From contig QEOQ01000238.1 of the NCBI GenBank assembly GCA_010279815.1, positions 479,062-543,061 on the forward strand: DNA of 64,000 bases, read 5' to 3'. Positions 35,201 through 45,715 of the stretch are shown here, one piece after another. The position numbers and the translations under genes are program-made. The stretch comes from Brachionus plicatilis. Its lineage: Eukaryota; Rotifera; Eurotatoria; Ploima; Brachionidae. How positions within the stretch are numbered: position 1 is the first letter of the stretch; every line of letters starts with the position of its first letter. The notes below the pieces were generated by a model, which saw only the letters and a list, made by a program, of their open reading frames with translations, made no database searches and had not been told where the DNA came from.

Positions 35201-36730
35201 GACATTCTCATCCACGTCTAGTTTGACTTCGATGCCCTTAATGCACCCGAGAAGACCGCTGAAAAGATTCGGAAACTTAATTTTCAGCTTTTCTCGGCAT
35301 AACCAATACGATTGACGCAGCTCGGAAGCTTCATTCATTTCGATTGGGTTCAGCTTGGTGTGTTGTTGTGGGGTGGATGGGGTCGGTTTGTCAAGCGGTT
35401 CGGTCTTTTGTTTTCCGATGTTGTGGACTGAGACTCCTGGGTCGAACTGAATCAGTCCTAACTTTTGGGACGTTTTGCTTGACAGCAGGAGTTCAGACCT
35501 ACCGTATACGACGAAGTATACGGCTTCGGTTGAACGGTCTTGGTACCAGATTGTCGTCACGAATCTACCTCTAATGGGCAATTTGTTTGTCGACATGAAA
35601 GCGTGGTACTCCGATTTGCATGGATCCAGTTTTGGCTTGTTTGCAAGCTTGTCAAATGCGTTGGAGTCCATGATGTTGATGGGGCTGCCACTGTCTACTA
35701 GGACTGACAGCTTTGTGCCGCCAACCTCTATTGTGGCTCTGGGTCCTGACCCAGCTTCGATGTGCGATGTTAAACCGGCATCGCGGCATCGCAGGTAGCG
35801 CACGTACTCTTCAAGCTCAACATCTGTTAAGGTGAAAGGCTTGTTTTGAGGGCTTGTTTGCGTCACGTTTGCGACTGGCGGTCGTTGCTCTGGGGTTTTG
35901 TTCGGGTAACTTTGTCTGCCCCAGGCGTTTTCGCGACTGTTGCCTGTTCTAGGCTGTTTTGATCGGCATACGCTTGCGAAATGACCGATTTTCTTGCATG
36001 TTGAACAAGTTTGACCACTGGCTTTGCACTCCAGGCGATCTTTGTGTTGCTGTTTGCCACAGTAGTTGCAGACACCTCCGTCTTTCGGACTCGCTTGTGA
36101 TGGTCTGGGTCTTGTGGGCTTTTGTGCAGTGTAGCACACTGATGCTTGCCTGCTGCCGCTTGCTTTTGCAGCATTCAGGTCTCTGAAATCTTTTGTGTTT
36201 TGCTCATAAGCTCGTGCGAGTTTTAGAGTTGTCTCTAGCGTGAGAGTATCTGTCCGGCTCTTGAGAAGGGCTTCCCGTTGGAACTCCTCAATCCGGCAAT
36301 GTGCGACGAACTGGTACATTATTTCGTTGTCCAGTCCTGTCTTGAAGTTGCATAGGGCTGCTTGTGTGCGTAGGCGCATGCTAAATTCGTCGACACCCTC
36401 ACCTTCGTTGCGGCTCAGTTGCCTGAAGATCGCTATTTCAGCGAACTGAGATCTTTCGGCATTGAAACGGGTGCTCATGAGTTTGTACATTCCTTTGATG
36501 TGCTCGTCGTCGATCACCGTGGCTTCTGTAACGGGTGTTGCCAACGAGTTGTATATTTGATGAGCATCTGTGCCCATGTACAGCAAAAAGTTGGCTCTTA
36601 TTGCTGTTGGTGCTGTTATGTTGGAGGCTGTCAAGAACAGATTGAAGCGCTCCAGCCATAACAACCAACGTGGTCCTAACGAATTTAGGTCGTTCGTGTA
36701 AACGAACTTTTCGAACCGATCGCTTCCCAT
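32240..36730 (-). CDS. Ty3/gypsy gag-pol polyprotein, one intact frame
   Basis: 1496 codons with no stop or shift. Gag capsid-like region about 1-190. Two zinc knuckles, the first CX2CX4HX5C (221-235), the second canonical CX2CX4HX4C (242-255). Protease with active-site DSG at 346-348 in LVDSGSP. RT about 480-720, with LDIKKAFHQL (614-623) and the catalytic box MIDD (675-678). RNase H with acidic residues D823, E867 and D892, ending HQPGKSNIADYFSR. Integrase zinc region with H1047/H1050 and C1080/C1083. DDE core with D1111, D1166 and E1202 (35 residues between the last two). C-terminal tail with a KPYTITDLNGSRVTVQ and KEITRNSSFFKP block as in mag/Kobel-type elements. ATG 36730 is the first Met, but the same frame is open upstream through the primer site. 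Gag and pol are fused with no frameshift, so product ratios must be set otherwise. Confidence 0.95.
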   Translation of the reverse strand: MGSDRFEKFVYTNDLNSLGPRWLLWLERFNLFLTASNITAPTAIRANFLLYMGTDAHQIYNSLATPVTEATVIDDEHIKGMYKLMSTRFNAERSQFAEIAIFRQLSRNEGEGVDEFSMRLRTQAALCNFKTGLDNEIMYQFVAHCRIEEFQREALLKSRTDTLTLETTLKLARAYEQNTKDFRDLNAAKASGSRQASVCYTAQKPTRPRPSQASPKDGGVCNYCGKQQHKDRLECKASGQTCSTCKKIGHFASVCRSKQPRTGNSRENAWGRQSYPNKTPEQRPPVANVTQTSPQNKPFTLTDVELEEYVRYLRCRDAGLTSHIEAGSGPRATIEVGGTKLSVLVDSGSPINIMDSNAFDKLANKPKLDPCKSEYHAFMSTNKLPIRGRFVTTIWYQDRSTEAVYFVVYGRSELLLSSKTSQKLGLIQFDPGVSVHNIGKQKTEPLDKPTPSTPQQHTKLNPIEMNEASELRQSYWLCREKLKIKFPNLFSGLLGCIKGIEVKLDVDENVKPVRQPQRPVAIHLQESVGRELDKHEIDGIIERVRDEHGPTKWVANLVVVPKGKPVDGDPNKLEVRLTCDCRPINKAIRRTKHPGKSIEDLICVTNGAKIFSKLDIKKAFHQLKLEESSRNYTTITTHKGLYRYLRLHMGIASASEIFTEALRVILEGLEGVINMIDDILVFGETSKTHHDNLMKVLARLERAGITLNLEKCEFYVTELTFFGLRFSADGVSPTIDRVKSLKEAKPPETVSELRSFLGAAQWCSRFIENMCTTTQPLWRLTKNDVLWTWGKTEQAAFDELKDSISTRCMAFFDKKWNTELVVDASPVGLSAILRQTSPRDSSNRKYVCFASRVLSDTETRYSQCEKEALAAVWGCERFWFYLIGKAFRLITDNRAVQLIFNNSAARPPARIERWALRLTQFDFIVEHQPGKSNIADYFSRQPVEESTDNDAENEARWHINYIVASAKPHAITRNEIIAETAADEELKSFVEWLRKPQQKRPLEPPKGLEYYARFKDEITVLEEGIILRDHRILVPKSLHKRVVQLAHIGHQGLVKTKALIRSRVWFRGIDRMVEQVIGQCEACQANTGRREYSPMIPSEMPSGPWTKVSGDFFGPMADGKYWFVNYDAYSRWVAVDMIPSVAFDDVRKVLDTLFNIFGPPEEYKSDNGAPFNGHAFNQYAQQWGFYHRKITPLWPRANGEVERFMKNLGKVLRIAKNTGQNKSEVLRDFLRAYRETPHSTTQVAPAMLMMGRSNTTGIPKMPSKPGNLVKLHELAVQNDRSAKARMKEEYDERMRTQEMTLRVGQQVRMWRQRTDKSMSDWNLKPYTITDLNGSRVTVQGDQKEITRNSSFFKPVNQFEAPLEWPQQECSGSGSAKQVQPNPMEQVQPNREKPSCGEEIPQERPISTSGYSTPETSPLEQAGAQNPAMTVTPAAQPLTIAPARQPPRQRGRPSAAQTADNIRIWQEKMTAKLACNPPTRTSARLAGNPSAQSGGRM
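32245..32257 (-). promoter_or_regulatory. Polypurine tract
   Basis: On the minus strand AGCGGAGGGAGGA directly abuts the 3' LTR (TGTGATG...). This is the expected plus-strand primer for reverse transcription. It is translated as the last codons of gag-pol. Confidence 0.85.
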
Positions 36731-37042
36731 GTCTTTGTATTTTGTGGACGGATCGGAAATTGGGTTTTCGACTTGATTTGCTCCTGGTTCGTCCTTCGGA
36801 CTTGCTTGGAGCTTGTTTGCGGTATTTACCGTTTGGTCGTCGAATGAGACTTTTTCTTCTTTATTCGAAGTTAGTTGCGCGCTGTCTGCAGTGCTGGTTT
36901 GTTCTGCAAAAGTTGCTTCTTGTTGCTGACTGCTGGTGCTGGCGTCTGTGGTTACTTCGCTTTCTAATCGTGCAAGTGACCTCGTGAGTTCGGTATCGAA
37001 TCTGTTTGCCAGCGTGGTCAGGTGTTTTTCCTCGTCGCCAGA
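36731..37042 (-). other. Open leader of the Ty3/gypsy element, in frame with gag
   Basis: The frame of gag-pol continues upstream of ATG 36730 for about 104 codons through the whole leader and primer-binding site without a stop. The first upstream stop is a TAA inside the 5' LTR near 37060. The virtual peptide is acidic and Thr/Gln/Ser-rich (SGDEEKHLTTLANRFDTEL at its start) and contains no Met. It may be chance, a spliced or non-AUG-initiated extension, or a relic of a longer Gag. Confidence 0.6.
37029..37040 (-). promoter_or_regulatory. Primer-binding site matching tRNA-Ser(GCU)
   Basis: Plus-strand TCCTCGTCGCCA, two bases inside the 5' LTR, equals the 3' end including CCA of animal tRNA-Ser(GCU), whose acceptor stem begins GACGAGG, as I remember that tRNA. 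The minus-strand primer site is therefore TGGCGACGAGGA. Confidence 0.75.
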
Positions 37043-37336
37043 TGTAAAGTTGTGACTTTTAAAACTGTTTTATTTATAAACAAAAAAACGGCCGTTTTCT
37101 AAAAGGAAAAAAGACAAGTGTAAATATTAATTAGAAAACGGTGGCGTGTAAATAATAATCAGTTAAATAATGTCATTAAGAAATAATGACATTCTTATGT
37201 CTATTATTTCTTATGGAAACTGTAAATGAAATAACAAAAGAAATAAGCAGTTCGTTTTATTGCTGCAGACCGCGCATCAGTCATGGGCGCTCCGGAACAG
37301 TGACTCCTTAGGAGTCTTGTGATTAGCAACATCACA
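37043..37336 (-). repeat. 5' LTR of the Ty3/gypsy element
   Basis: 294 bp, identical on reading to 31951-32244. On the minus strand a pyrimidine-rich TTTTTTCCTTTTAG precedes the primer site and could act as a splice acceptor or be fortuitous. Confidence 0.95.
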
Positions 37337-37483
37337 CTAATTAATTAAAGTAAAAAGTTCAAATGAATTAAACTTTCCTTTCGGCAGATATGAAAAAATC
37401 TAAATAGATACTTAATTTTTTTAAGTAATTTAAAGAATTTAAGTTTTACTAATTTTTTCCAACAACTTTTGAACAATAAATCA

Positions 37484-37675
37484 TTAAAAAATGATAAAAC
37501 ATTCATTTTGGTCGTTTATTATTGCTTTTTTAAAATAATGTTTTAAATGTTTAGATTTTCTTGGTAAAAATTTGAGGACAGATGTGTTTTGAACATTCTT
37601 TTGTGAACTTTTGTTGTTTTGGAAATCAAATAACTCGTTGACTAATTCAAATGATTCAGCGAGTGTTTCTTTCAC
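37484..37675 (-). CDS. Possible coding fragment of unknown origin
   Basis: A 60-codon minus-strand frame bounded upstream by a TAA has no ATG near its start. Its peptide (KETLAESFELVNELFDFQNN, then LKFLPRKSKHLKHYF) has a more protein-like composition than background frames. It could be an exon or a decayed transposon piece. Confidence 0.2.
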   Translation of the reverse strand: MKETLAESFELVNELFDFQNNKSSQKNVQNTSVLKFLPRKSKHLKHYFKKAIINDQNECFIIF

Positions 37676-40320
37676 GTTTTAAATCAAGCATTTCTGAATT
37701 TTGCGGAATAATTCTTTTTTAATTTTTTTAATAATTCTAGAGTCCAAAAAGATTTTTTATACGCAAAGAGCATTTTTTTAATAAAAAAAAAATTTAATTT
37801 ATTAAAAGATTTTTGTATGCATATAATATTTTAGTGACAAAAAAGTAATCTCAATTACAAGAAACAATTTCTAGCCCTTCTTTTACATGTTATTTTCTGA
37901 ATAAAGTCAAAATTTTTTTTTTACGAAAATTAGTTGTCTTAGTTTTTAATTTGTTTTTTTTTCTAAAAAAAATAAGTTTTATTGACTCTAAACTAGACCT
38001 TTAATTTCAAGTAGAGAAGAAAATAAATAAAATGTGAAGACCTGCAATGTTTTATTTTTATTTTAAAAAATGGGAAATTTTCCATTGGAAAAAACATTTT
38101 TTTCATACAAGGGTGATAAAAATGTTATAAACCTTTATTTTGTGCTTATTTTCCAGACTGTTAGGACCTGGTGGTACTTAATTAATAATTTTATTTTTTA
38201 GTTACTAAGGTTACTTTGCTAATTTTTGTTTGGTGTAAGAAACTGTTCAAGGATGAATTTAGAAATTATTCTGTTATCTAGATCTTGGTCTATACAATTA
38301 GGAAATAGAATTTTTTTCTCAATTAATATCACTCTTCTGATTGTTTATTTTATCATTTTTATCACCGCCTTTTTATTATTTGTAATTTTTAAAAAGTTCA
38401 TCTTTTTTATAAACAACATGTGTAACATTTTTTATTTATTTTTAAAAACCAATTTACAAGGTGCGATAAATTTTCTATGAGAGAATTTGTTATATCTAAA
38501 AATAAGCACTAAAAGTATATCAAAAGTAGTTGTAACTAAATTGTATGCTTGAAGATCGACTAGTTAACCCTAGGCGCTTGCAGAAGAGCCTTTAGTGTTA
38601 ATGATCCTCTTTAACATAAATCTTCCCATTTTTTAAAATTTTGTCTTCTATGGTTTAGTTTTTTATAAGAGAAATACAACAAATATTTGCATTTGTTAAA
38701 TTGTCATCAAAATGCTAAAATAGAGTTTCGTGGTTTTGTTTTTTTTTGATGAATCGATTTTGTTCAATTGGAAGTTGAAACTTTAGATAAATTTAGATAT
38801 TACTATGATAAACAAAAATTGTGAATTTAAATAAATAAGAAAAACAAACTCGACTGGATTAATATTACAAAGCCTTTGTGTTTTTTTTTTTTTCTTTCAC
38901 ATTGTAATTGACCAAATTTATTAAGTAATAAAATGCAAAATAAGATAAAATAATTTTTTCTTTATATTTTTAAATAGTTAATCTCTTTGGGATTGTTTAT
39001 TTTTCGACTAATTAATGAGAAAAATACAAAGTTAAAAATTAAATACGAGTAATTGTGGACCGAATTGTTTAACAGTGACAAGTCCAGACTTAAGAAAAAA
39101 ATTCAAGTCTTTTACTTGGACTTAAAAGTAAGTAAAATTTTTGACTATTTTTGGAATACACTTTTATAAAAGTCGGGATAAAAAGTCTGAACAAGTCAAA
39201 TTGTGACTTGAACTTGAAAAGTTTTTTTTTTAAAAAATTACAAGTCTTGACTTATTTCAAAAATTTAAAAATACAAGTCAGGACTTTTACTTATTTTAAG
39301 AATAGAATTAAAATATATAAAAAAATTATAAGTCTTTAATTTTTTGTTCAGCAAATAATAATATTATTTGTCAAAATTTCTTTTTCAATGTAAAAATTGA
39401 AACATGATTTTTAAACAATTCACATAATCGTTATATTATTTTTAAGTGAATTTATTAATAAAAAACAAAAAAATTTTTTAAATAAATTAAACAAGATAAA
39501 AAAATAAGAAAATACATAAAAAATTTTATGACTTGTAATTTTTAAATTTTCTATACAAGTAAAAGTCCTGACTTGCACTTGACTTGTGACTTGTGATTTT
39601 TATACAAGTCTGTTTTGGAATATATTTCGAATTTAAATTTTAAATAATATTTTTGTTTAAAAAATTAAATCTGGCAAAAATTTTAATTTTGATTATAAAA
39701 AAATTCAAAGATTAAGAAACTTATTTATTTGTCTATAATTGTCAATAAAGTTTTACCTTAGACTAGCTAAAGCTCTTTCAGATAAAAAAAAAATAAAAAA
39801 TTAAGAAAAAATAAAATAAAGATATAAAGTTAGAAAAAATTAAAATATAATAAAAAAGACAATTAAAATATACAAATTGTGCAAAATTAATTACAGGTGC
39901 AAAATGTTTAAGTATTGAATATTTAAAAAAGAAATAGTAAGATAACACAATGGAGTCGGGTATTCGACATATCTTCCAAACCTGGAACTTACTATTTTTA
40001 TTAATAATAACCCAAGGGCCCGCTGTTTAAAGGTTTATTGCCTTTCTTTTAGCAACAAAGTTAAATAAAGGTTTCTGTAAAAATTGAAAGTTATGTTATA
40101 AATTAAGCTAAAAGTTTTAATTATTTTAAATAAGTTTTGAAAATTGCATTGCGATAAAAAAATGCATTGCGTTTTAAAAGTTAAAAAACTGTGAAAATTG
40201 CAATGCAATGAAATTTTTAAGCTAAAAGAGTAAATTTAAAATTTTTCAAAAATTTTACTTTGCTCTTTAATTTAAAAAAAAAGTCCGGACTTTGCCTTTC
40301 TATGATTTTGGGTTCTGTTA
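37676..40320. other. AT-rich region with K-like fragment, no recognised gene
   Basis: Around 39060-39615, repeated AAGTC(C/A)GGACTT and GACTTG words resemble fold-back element K. The frame at 38226-38480 is strongly hydrophobic but looks like translated T-rich DNA. Confidence 0.4.
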
Positions 40321-41104
40321 AGAGTTGTTTAAAAGTCCCAAAATACATTTGAATTTTTTAAATTTTTTTTCAAAAGTCCACGGGTAAACGTTCATAATAG
40401 AGAAATTATTTTTTAGAGAATTTTTTTTTTAGAGAAAAAAAATAGAGATAATTAACTCTTAATAAAATAGAGAATTAGCTATGGAGCAGCTATTAAGCAT
40501 CTATATATTCGAAACTTGATGATGATTGTTTCATTATTTCATTTTTTTTAATCAATAGATGAGTAAAATATTGTAAAGGACATAAAACCAAAACAAAAAA
40601 AATTGATATTAAAGAAAGTAAATTAGGGAATTTTTATTTTAGTGCCATTATACAATGACACCAATTAATAAATTAATAGAGTATTAAATCTACGAATAAA
40701 TAATTGGTTTGAAATTAGTTTTAAAAACTTATTTTTCTCTATTTTTATTTTGTATATTCTCTTTTTTATACATTCTCTATTTTTCGTCTTCTCTGATTGT
40801 TTTTCTCTATTATGACAGTTCGACAGTCAAAAGTTAAAATTAAAAAAAAAGTCTTGACTTGAACTTTTTTTTTAAATTTGCTAGAACAGGCTTTATATCA
40901 AAAAATTTATATACTCTTGGGTTGTCTAACGCTAATAGATTTGCCATATTTCAGAATTTTCTTCCAATTTTAGCAATAAAGTCTTCATTACTCTTCTTCG
41001 GTCTTCAAAATTTTAAAGCCCGGACTTGGACTTTTGAAAAAAAATTTTAAAAAAAATTAAAAAAAAGTCCAGACTTGGACTTGACTTGAGACTTTTAGGC
41101 AACT
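40321..41104. repeat. Fold-back element K, copy 2, with an inner AATAGAGAAA palindrome
   Basis: Begins AGAGTTGTTTAAAAGTCCCA and ends in the inverted form GACTTTTAGGCAACT. Its right half matches K copy 1 and shows the site empty of L (CATATTTC, 40945-40952). Between about 40396 and 40815 a second fold-back with ATAATAGAGAAA ends (and the reverse TTTTTCTCTATTAT) is inserted. Confidence 0.65.
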
Positions 41105-44100
41105 TTGTTTCTGTTTTAAAAATTTAAAAATTTTGCCCAAATGACCGCAAATATTAACAGCCTACTACTAACTTATATTAATTAAACTTTAATGTTTGAT
41201 TTGAAATCAATTAGCGAACTTGGTCCAAAATAGGATTAGTGACCGAAATATATTCGCTTATCGCTTGAAGAAAAAATTTTTGTTTAATTAAAAAATTTGT
41301 TTAATAGTGGAGAAAAATAGCAAAATGAGGTTAAAAAATAGCAAGCAAATGTGCAATCTTGGGATCAAGGTGATAGTCCTATTCTTTTATTTTCTTTTTT
41401 TTTATTTTCACTTATCATTGTAAAATGACCACAATTCAGTGCTAGAACATGCAGTCAATTGTGGAATAAGACCACACACAAAATTTGGGTCATAAGCTCA
41501 AATATTTAATTTTGTCTAGATTGAGAAAAATGGAAAAAATTACATTTTTTTGTTTTGTTGGACTCTTGCAAAATGATCAAGTGATTCGGTTAAGTAGACG
41601 CATTCAAAAATAACAAATTGATTGTTGACCAATATATCCAATAAGCAGAAAATCGCTATCAAACATTTGTTCTATTTGTTTCACAAAAATAAGGTCTTTT
41701 TTATTTATCTAACTACTTCAATTCTCAGTGTGTTCCTTTGTCAACTATAGACCTAGTTTTGTTCTCAGATTGTCAGCCAAAGCTAAATGTTTGTCACGCA
41801 CAAAAACAGCATGCTTTCACTACCTTGCGCTGCCTAAAATTTATCAAAGTTGGTATCAATTAATTACCTATGTCCCTCGGAATCGAGCTCAAAAAATTAA
41901 AATTTTTTAGAAGTTATTTATGGCTAGGACATAACCAGTCTTATGATTTTTTATTCTAAATATTTTTAAGCCCTTCTTTTTGAATCCAGCAATGGATGAA
42001 GGCGGCGCATTTTTTTAGAAATTAGATAAAATTTTTTCTTCATCATTTTTGAAAATTTTACAAGAAGAAAAAAATTTTTTTCATTTATTTTATCTTAATT
42101 TTAAATTTTGTACACTGTTTTAATTATGAATAATTTTTTTTTGAAGAAAAATAATTTAATTTTTAGATACATCAAAATTAAAAAAGCGATAAAAGTCAAT
42201 TTAAATAGAAATCAAAGCAATTTTTTGAATTTTTAAGATTATTTATAACATCATTTTTTTAGAAGTTTGGCATTGAATAATTAATGAATTTAAATTATAG
42301 AATTTTTCCACAAATTTAAAGTAAATATTGATCTCATTACATGGTGGATGAAGAGTTGTAGCTATTAATTTAATTATTTTAATAAACAAATTAATGATAA
42401 TAATAAAAATAAAATCAAGAGAAAATTAATTTAATATCAATCAACTAAATCTGTGATTTTTTATTGCGAATTTGGAAAAAAAACTATTTTTAAAAACTAA
42501 AATTTTCTGTAGTGTTCTAAAGGCCTAAAAGATAGACTACTTTTTAGTAAAAAATTTTGTAAAAAAACTCAAAACTAAAACATAAACAAATTTTTTTTAT
42601 TTTTTATATTTTATCTTAATTCAATAGAAAATAAAATGAAAAAACTTTCTTTTTAGCAAAAAATTCTTTTAATGAAGAAAAGTCAAAAATTTGCTTTAAA
42701 ATATACGAATTGATCTGTTAAAAAAAGTTTAAAAAATTTACCATTTTTAAAAACATCATTAATTTTTTAAAGATTTTGGATTTTTTTTTTGTTTTAAGAA
42801 ATTTAATAAAGTTTTATTATTTTTTTCAAAAAAATAATAAATAAATGTTCATTTTTTCCTTAGTGATTTATGATTCAAATTTCAACTATTTGTGAAAATT
42901 TTTTCTTTTTTATTTCCGTTATTTAAGATACAATCGATAATAGCATTTTTTTTTTAAATTTTAATTTTATCAGATCATGAGAGAAGAGTAAAAAATAGCC
43001 TCTGTTAGATACAAAAATACATTATAAGGGATTAAGGAATTTCTATAGAGACTTATGTACTGAAAATAAAATATTTAAAAGGACATTTAGTCTAAATGAT
43101 ATTAAGTTTTATAGATTAAAATAAGTAAAATTTAATTTAAAGTGCAAATACAAATATATTTGTTTAATAAATTTTCATTTTTAGAGGCAATCAAATAAAG
43201 CCAAAAAATTAAAATTTTTATAAAAAAACTTATATGGAATTACGACTGAAACTAGAGAAAAAAAATTATATGTTAAAAATAAAATAATTTTTTAATTAAA
43301 GATTTAAAATAATAAGAAATCACTTTTTCTAAGGTTTTTAAATAAACTTTTAATCAATTTCATTCTTGGCTTAAATTTTTCGATGTGTAATTTAAAAATA
43401 TTTTTTCTAATTAAAGTCAAAAGAAGAGCGTTGTGGATTTTTTAATTAAGAAGGTCTATTGAAAAATTTTTGAAAAAATGCTTTTATTTAAATATTAATT
43501 TTTAAATTAATTAGTGATTGTGTGAATAAGCATTTATTTACCCATTTTTAGTACTTGGTGTATGAACGAGATTGATGATTTTTTCAAGCTTTGCTGGTTC
43601 AGCATTGCTTTTGACAATTTTTTTTTTGTTTTTTAAAACTCAAGTTTAAGTCAAATTGTATTGAAAAAAATAAAAAAAAAAATAAAAGTCTAATTTTTTT
43701 GACTTTTATTTAAAGATTCAAGAAAAATTTTAAATAGACATTGCCATTAAATTGACTATTTCTAGTCATATATTATATTAATTTAGATTTTCAAATTAAA
43801 TTTTTTACAAATAGTTGGGTCTTAAAAACAACTCTATTTTTAAAGGTCCATTTTACTAAAAAAATTTAAAAAATAAAAATTGATAATGTTTGTTTGACCA
43901 AATAAAAAGAATTTGAAAGAAATCACTGAAGATATATTATTTTGTAAAGTTTTGATTTTACTGGAACGGTCTTATGACTGTATCCAGTCAAACTTCCAAA
44001 GTCTTACTCGAAATTTTCGGATTAAAACAATAACTGAAAAAAATAATATACCAAAACTAAATTCTTCTCATTTGAAAAACTTTAAAAATATGAATGTATA

Positions 44101-44197
44101 GATTAGTTTTTAATTGAGCAAAACAAGCTTTTTACCATTAATTTTAAGTTCAAGATTGATTTTAACTTTAGTTTTTTTTCTCAAAGATCATGTAACA
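41105..44197. other. 3 kb of AT-rich DNA without a recognised gene
   Basis: The only less AT-rich patch, about 41700-41900, follows a TTCAATTCTCAG acceptor-like site and gives short frames in two phases, but neither is convincing. Confidence 0.4.
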
Positions 44198-45150
44198 TTA
44201 TTTTTGAATAGAAATTTTCATTTCCAATTTGAAAAGCCAGTTTTCAAATTCTTTTAGATACTTATAGATCATGTTTTCAAGATTTTCTTTCTTTTGAAAA
44301 ATAAAAAAATTAGCCAAATCATTTGCAAAAAGAAGAAAGTATTGGCAGTTTGTTTTATTTCTTTTTGGTATATCATTTATAAAAATGCTAAAAAGAAGTG
44401 GCTTAATTACTGACCCTTGTGGAACTGCTTCTTTAATATGGTTTTGACATTTACTCTCAAAGATCTTAAATGCAGAAGCGATCTTGTCCAATAAATAAGA
44501 TAAGGAGGTAGATTAATTCTAATTAGTTTGTAAATTAGTCCATTGTGCCAAACTTTATCAAAAACTTTAGAAATATAGAAATATAGACAACAGACTTTTT
44601 TATTTCTATTAAAAGATAACAACTTTTTGAATAAGAAAATAAAGATTATCTGCTTTTCTAAATCCCGATTGCTCATGTATAAGTAATTTATTTTTCTCAA
44701 GAAAATTATATATTCTGGTGTAAATAATACTTTCAAGTAACTTTCCAAGACAACTTGTGATACTAATTGGACGATAGTTATTAGGGTCTTGAGAATGAGA
44801 AGATTTCTTAGGTATCACAATATACTTGCTATTTTCCAGGATTTTGGGACTTAACCTAGTTCCAGACTCATGTTAAAGAGTTGACTTATTTCAATTAAAG
44901 TCTATATTGGTAAATTTTTTAACATTAGGTTTTGGATCCGATCTAGACCAGACCCCGCTAGTTCTTTGAGTTTTTTTAAGGCTTTTGTAATTTCTAAGAG
45001 AGTGATAGACTCGTTTAAATTATTTTGTACTTTATTTAAGAAATCTCTTATTTCTTGTGATACTTCACACTTATCATCCGATTCTACAAAATCGAGTTGA
45101 GGACAAAAAGCAGTGGCTAATAGATCGCCAAAGACATTTTCTTTAGGCAT
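44198..45150 (-). pseudogene. LINE reverse-transcriptase fragment, frameshifted
   Basis: Minus-strand frames in order are: 45150-44902 with a pre-RT segment ending ELAGSGLDRIQN, 44818-44609 with DPNNYRPISITSCLGKLLE and EQSGFRK, 44748-44407 with the FDKVWHNGL block, and 44491-44198 with KEAVPQGSVIKPLLFSIFIN. The catalytic box reads FANDLA where active elements have Y/F-ADD. Several frameshifts and the lost Asp make it dead. It carries the RT core that the other LINE fragments lack. Confidence 0.88.
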
Positions 45151-45372
45151 GTAATTATTAATTATGTTATTACAATTGAAATAAAAAACAAAATTACTGA
45201 ACTAAGGAACAAATGTATTTTTTTATTTCTATTATAATAAAAAAGGTACATTAATAAAAAAAGTAATAAAATTTATATAAAATTAGAACAAAAATAACAT
45301 TCAATTTCCTTTTTTATTGGCCTACCGCGATTTTTTTTAACTTGGGGCTGTGAAGTAACGATTGGGGTCCTT

Positions 45373-45715
45373 TCAAGACAATTTTTTTTTTGATATTGGC
45401 TCTTGTACAGGTGGATCGTTCGAATCTAATTCTTCATATACGCTGATACCCAAACAATTTACATTTTGAGTTTTATTTGGCTGACGAGTTAAGGCATTGG
45501 TTGTAGCTTTAGGGCGACCTGGACGACGCTTTCTTTCAAGTGGAATGTTCATTATCGGCAAAAGTCATAGCTAGATATTCTTGAGCTGATTGTAAGTTAC
45601 GAAAACTACAGAAAGAGAGGTAAACTTTTCCCTTTCCCCTAGTTTTTTTCACTTGTTCTGGTTCAATGGACTCATCTTGGCTTAATTTGTTAGGGATTTC
45701 TTTGATAAAGGACAT
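45373..45715 (-). pseudogene. AT-hook transposon protein, internally deleted or frameshifted
   Basis: From ATG 45715 a frame reads MSFIKEIPNKLSQDESIEPE, KGKVYLSFCSFRNLQSAQEY and stops near 45558. An overlapping frame continues with RKRRPGRPKATTNALTRQPN, an AT-hook, to 45373. The N- and C-terminal-like parts are almost adjacent, with no catalytic domain between them. This fits a deletion derivative of a MULE-like transposon, similar in its AT-hook tail to element O. Confidence 0.45.

Larger units (their letters stand above)
31951..37336 (-). mobile_element. Structurally complete Ty3/gypsy LTR retrotransposon (5386 bp)
   Basis: Two 294-bp LTRs, TG...CA ends, flank a single gag-pol frame. The 5-bp target duplication CTAAT is at 31946-31950 and 37337-37341. 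Order on the minus strand: 5' LTR (37043-37336), primer-binding site, open leader, gag, protease, RT, RNase H, integrase, polypurine tract, 3' LTR (31951-32244). I found no difference between the LTRs on base-by-base reading, implying recent insertion. There is no envelope gene or chromodomain. The element is far richer in G+C than the surrounding DNA. It appears able to encode all its enzymes, but activity is inference. Confidence 0.95.

Noticed and set aside
32403..36987. Many 60-130 codon frames on both strands within the retrotransposon
   Set aside because: They overlap the intact gag-pol frame in other phases and are shadows made long by the higher GC content.
38226..38480. Hydrophobic frame that could be a small membrane protein
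   Set aside because: Its Ile/Phe/Leu richness follows from T-rich DNA. The annotated start is not an ATG, and there is no splice or regulatory context.
41700..41910. Possible exon after a TTCAATTCTCAG acceptor-like site
   Set aside because: Two phases are open for similar lengths, neither gives a recognisable peptide, and no partner exon was found.
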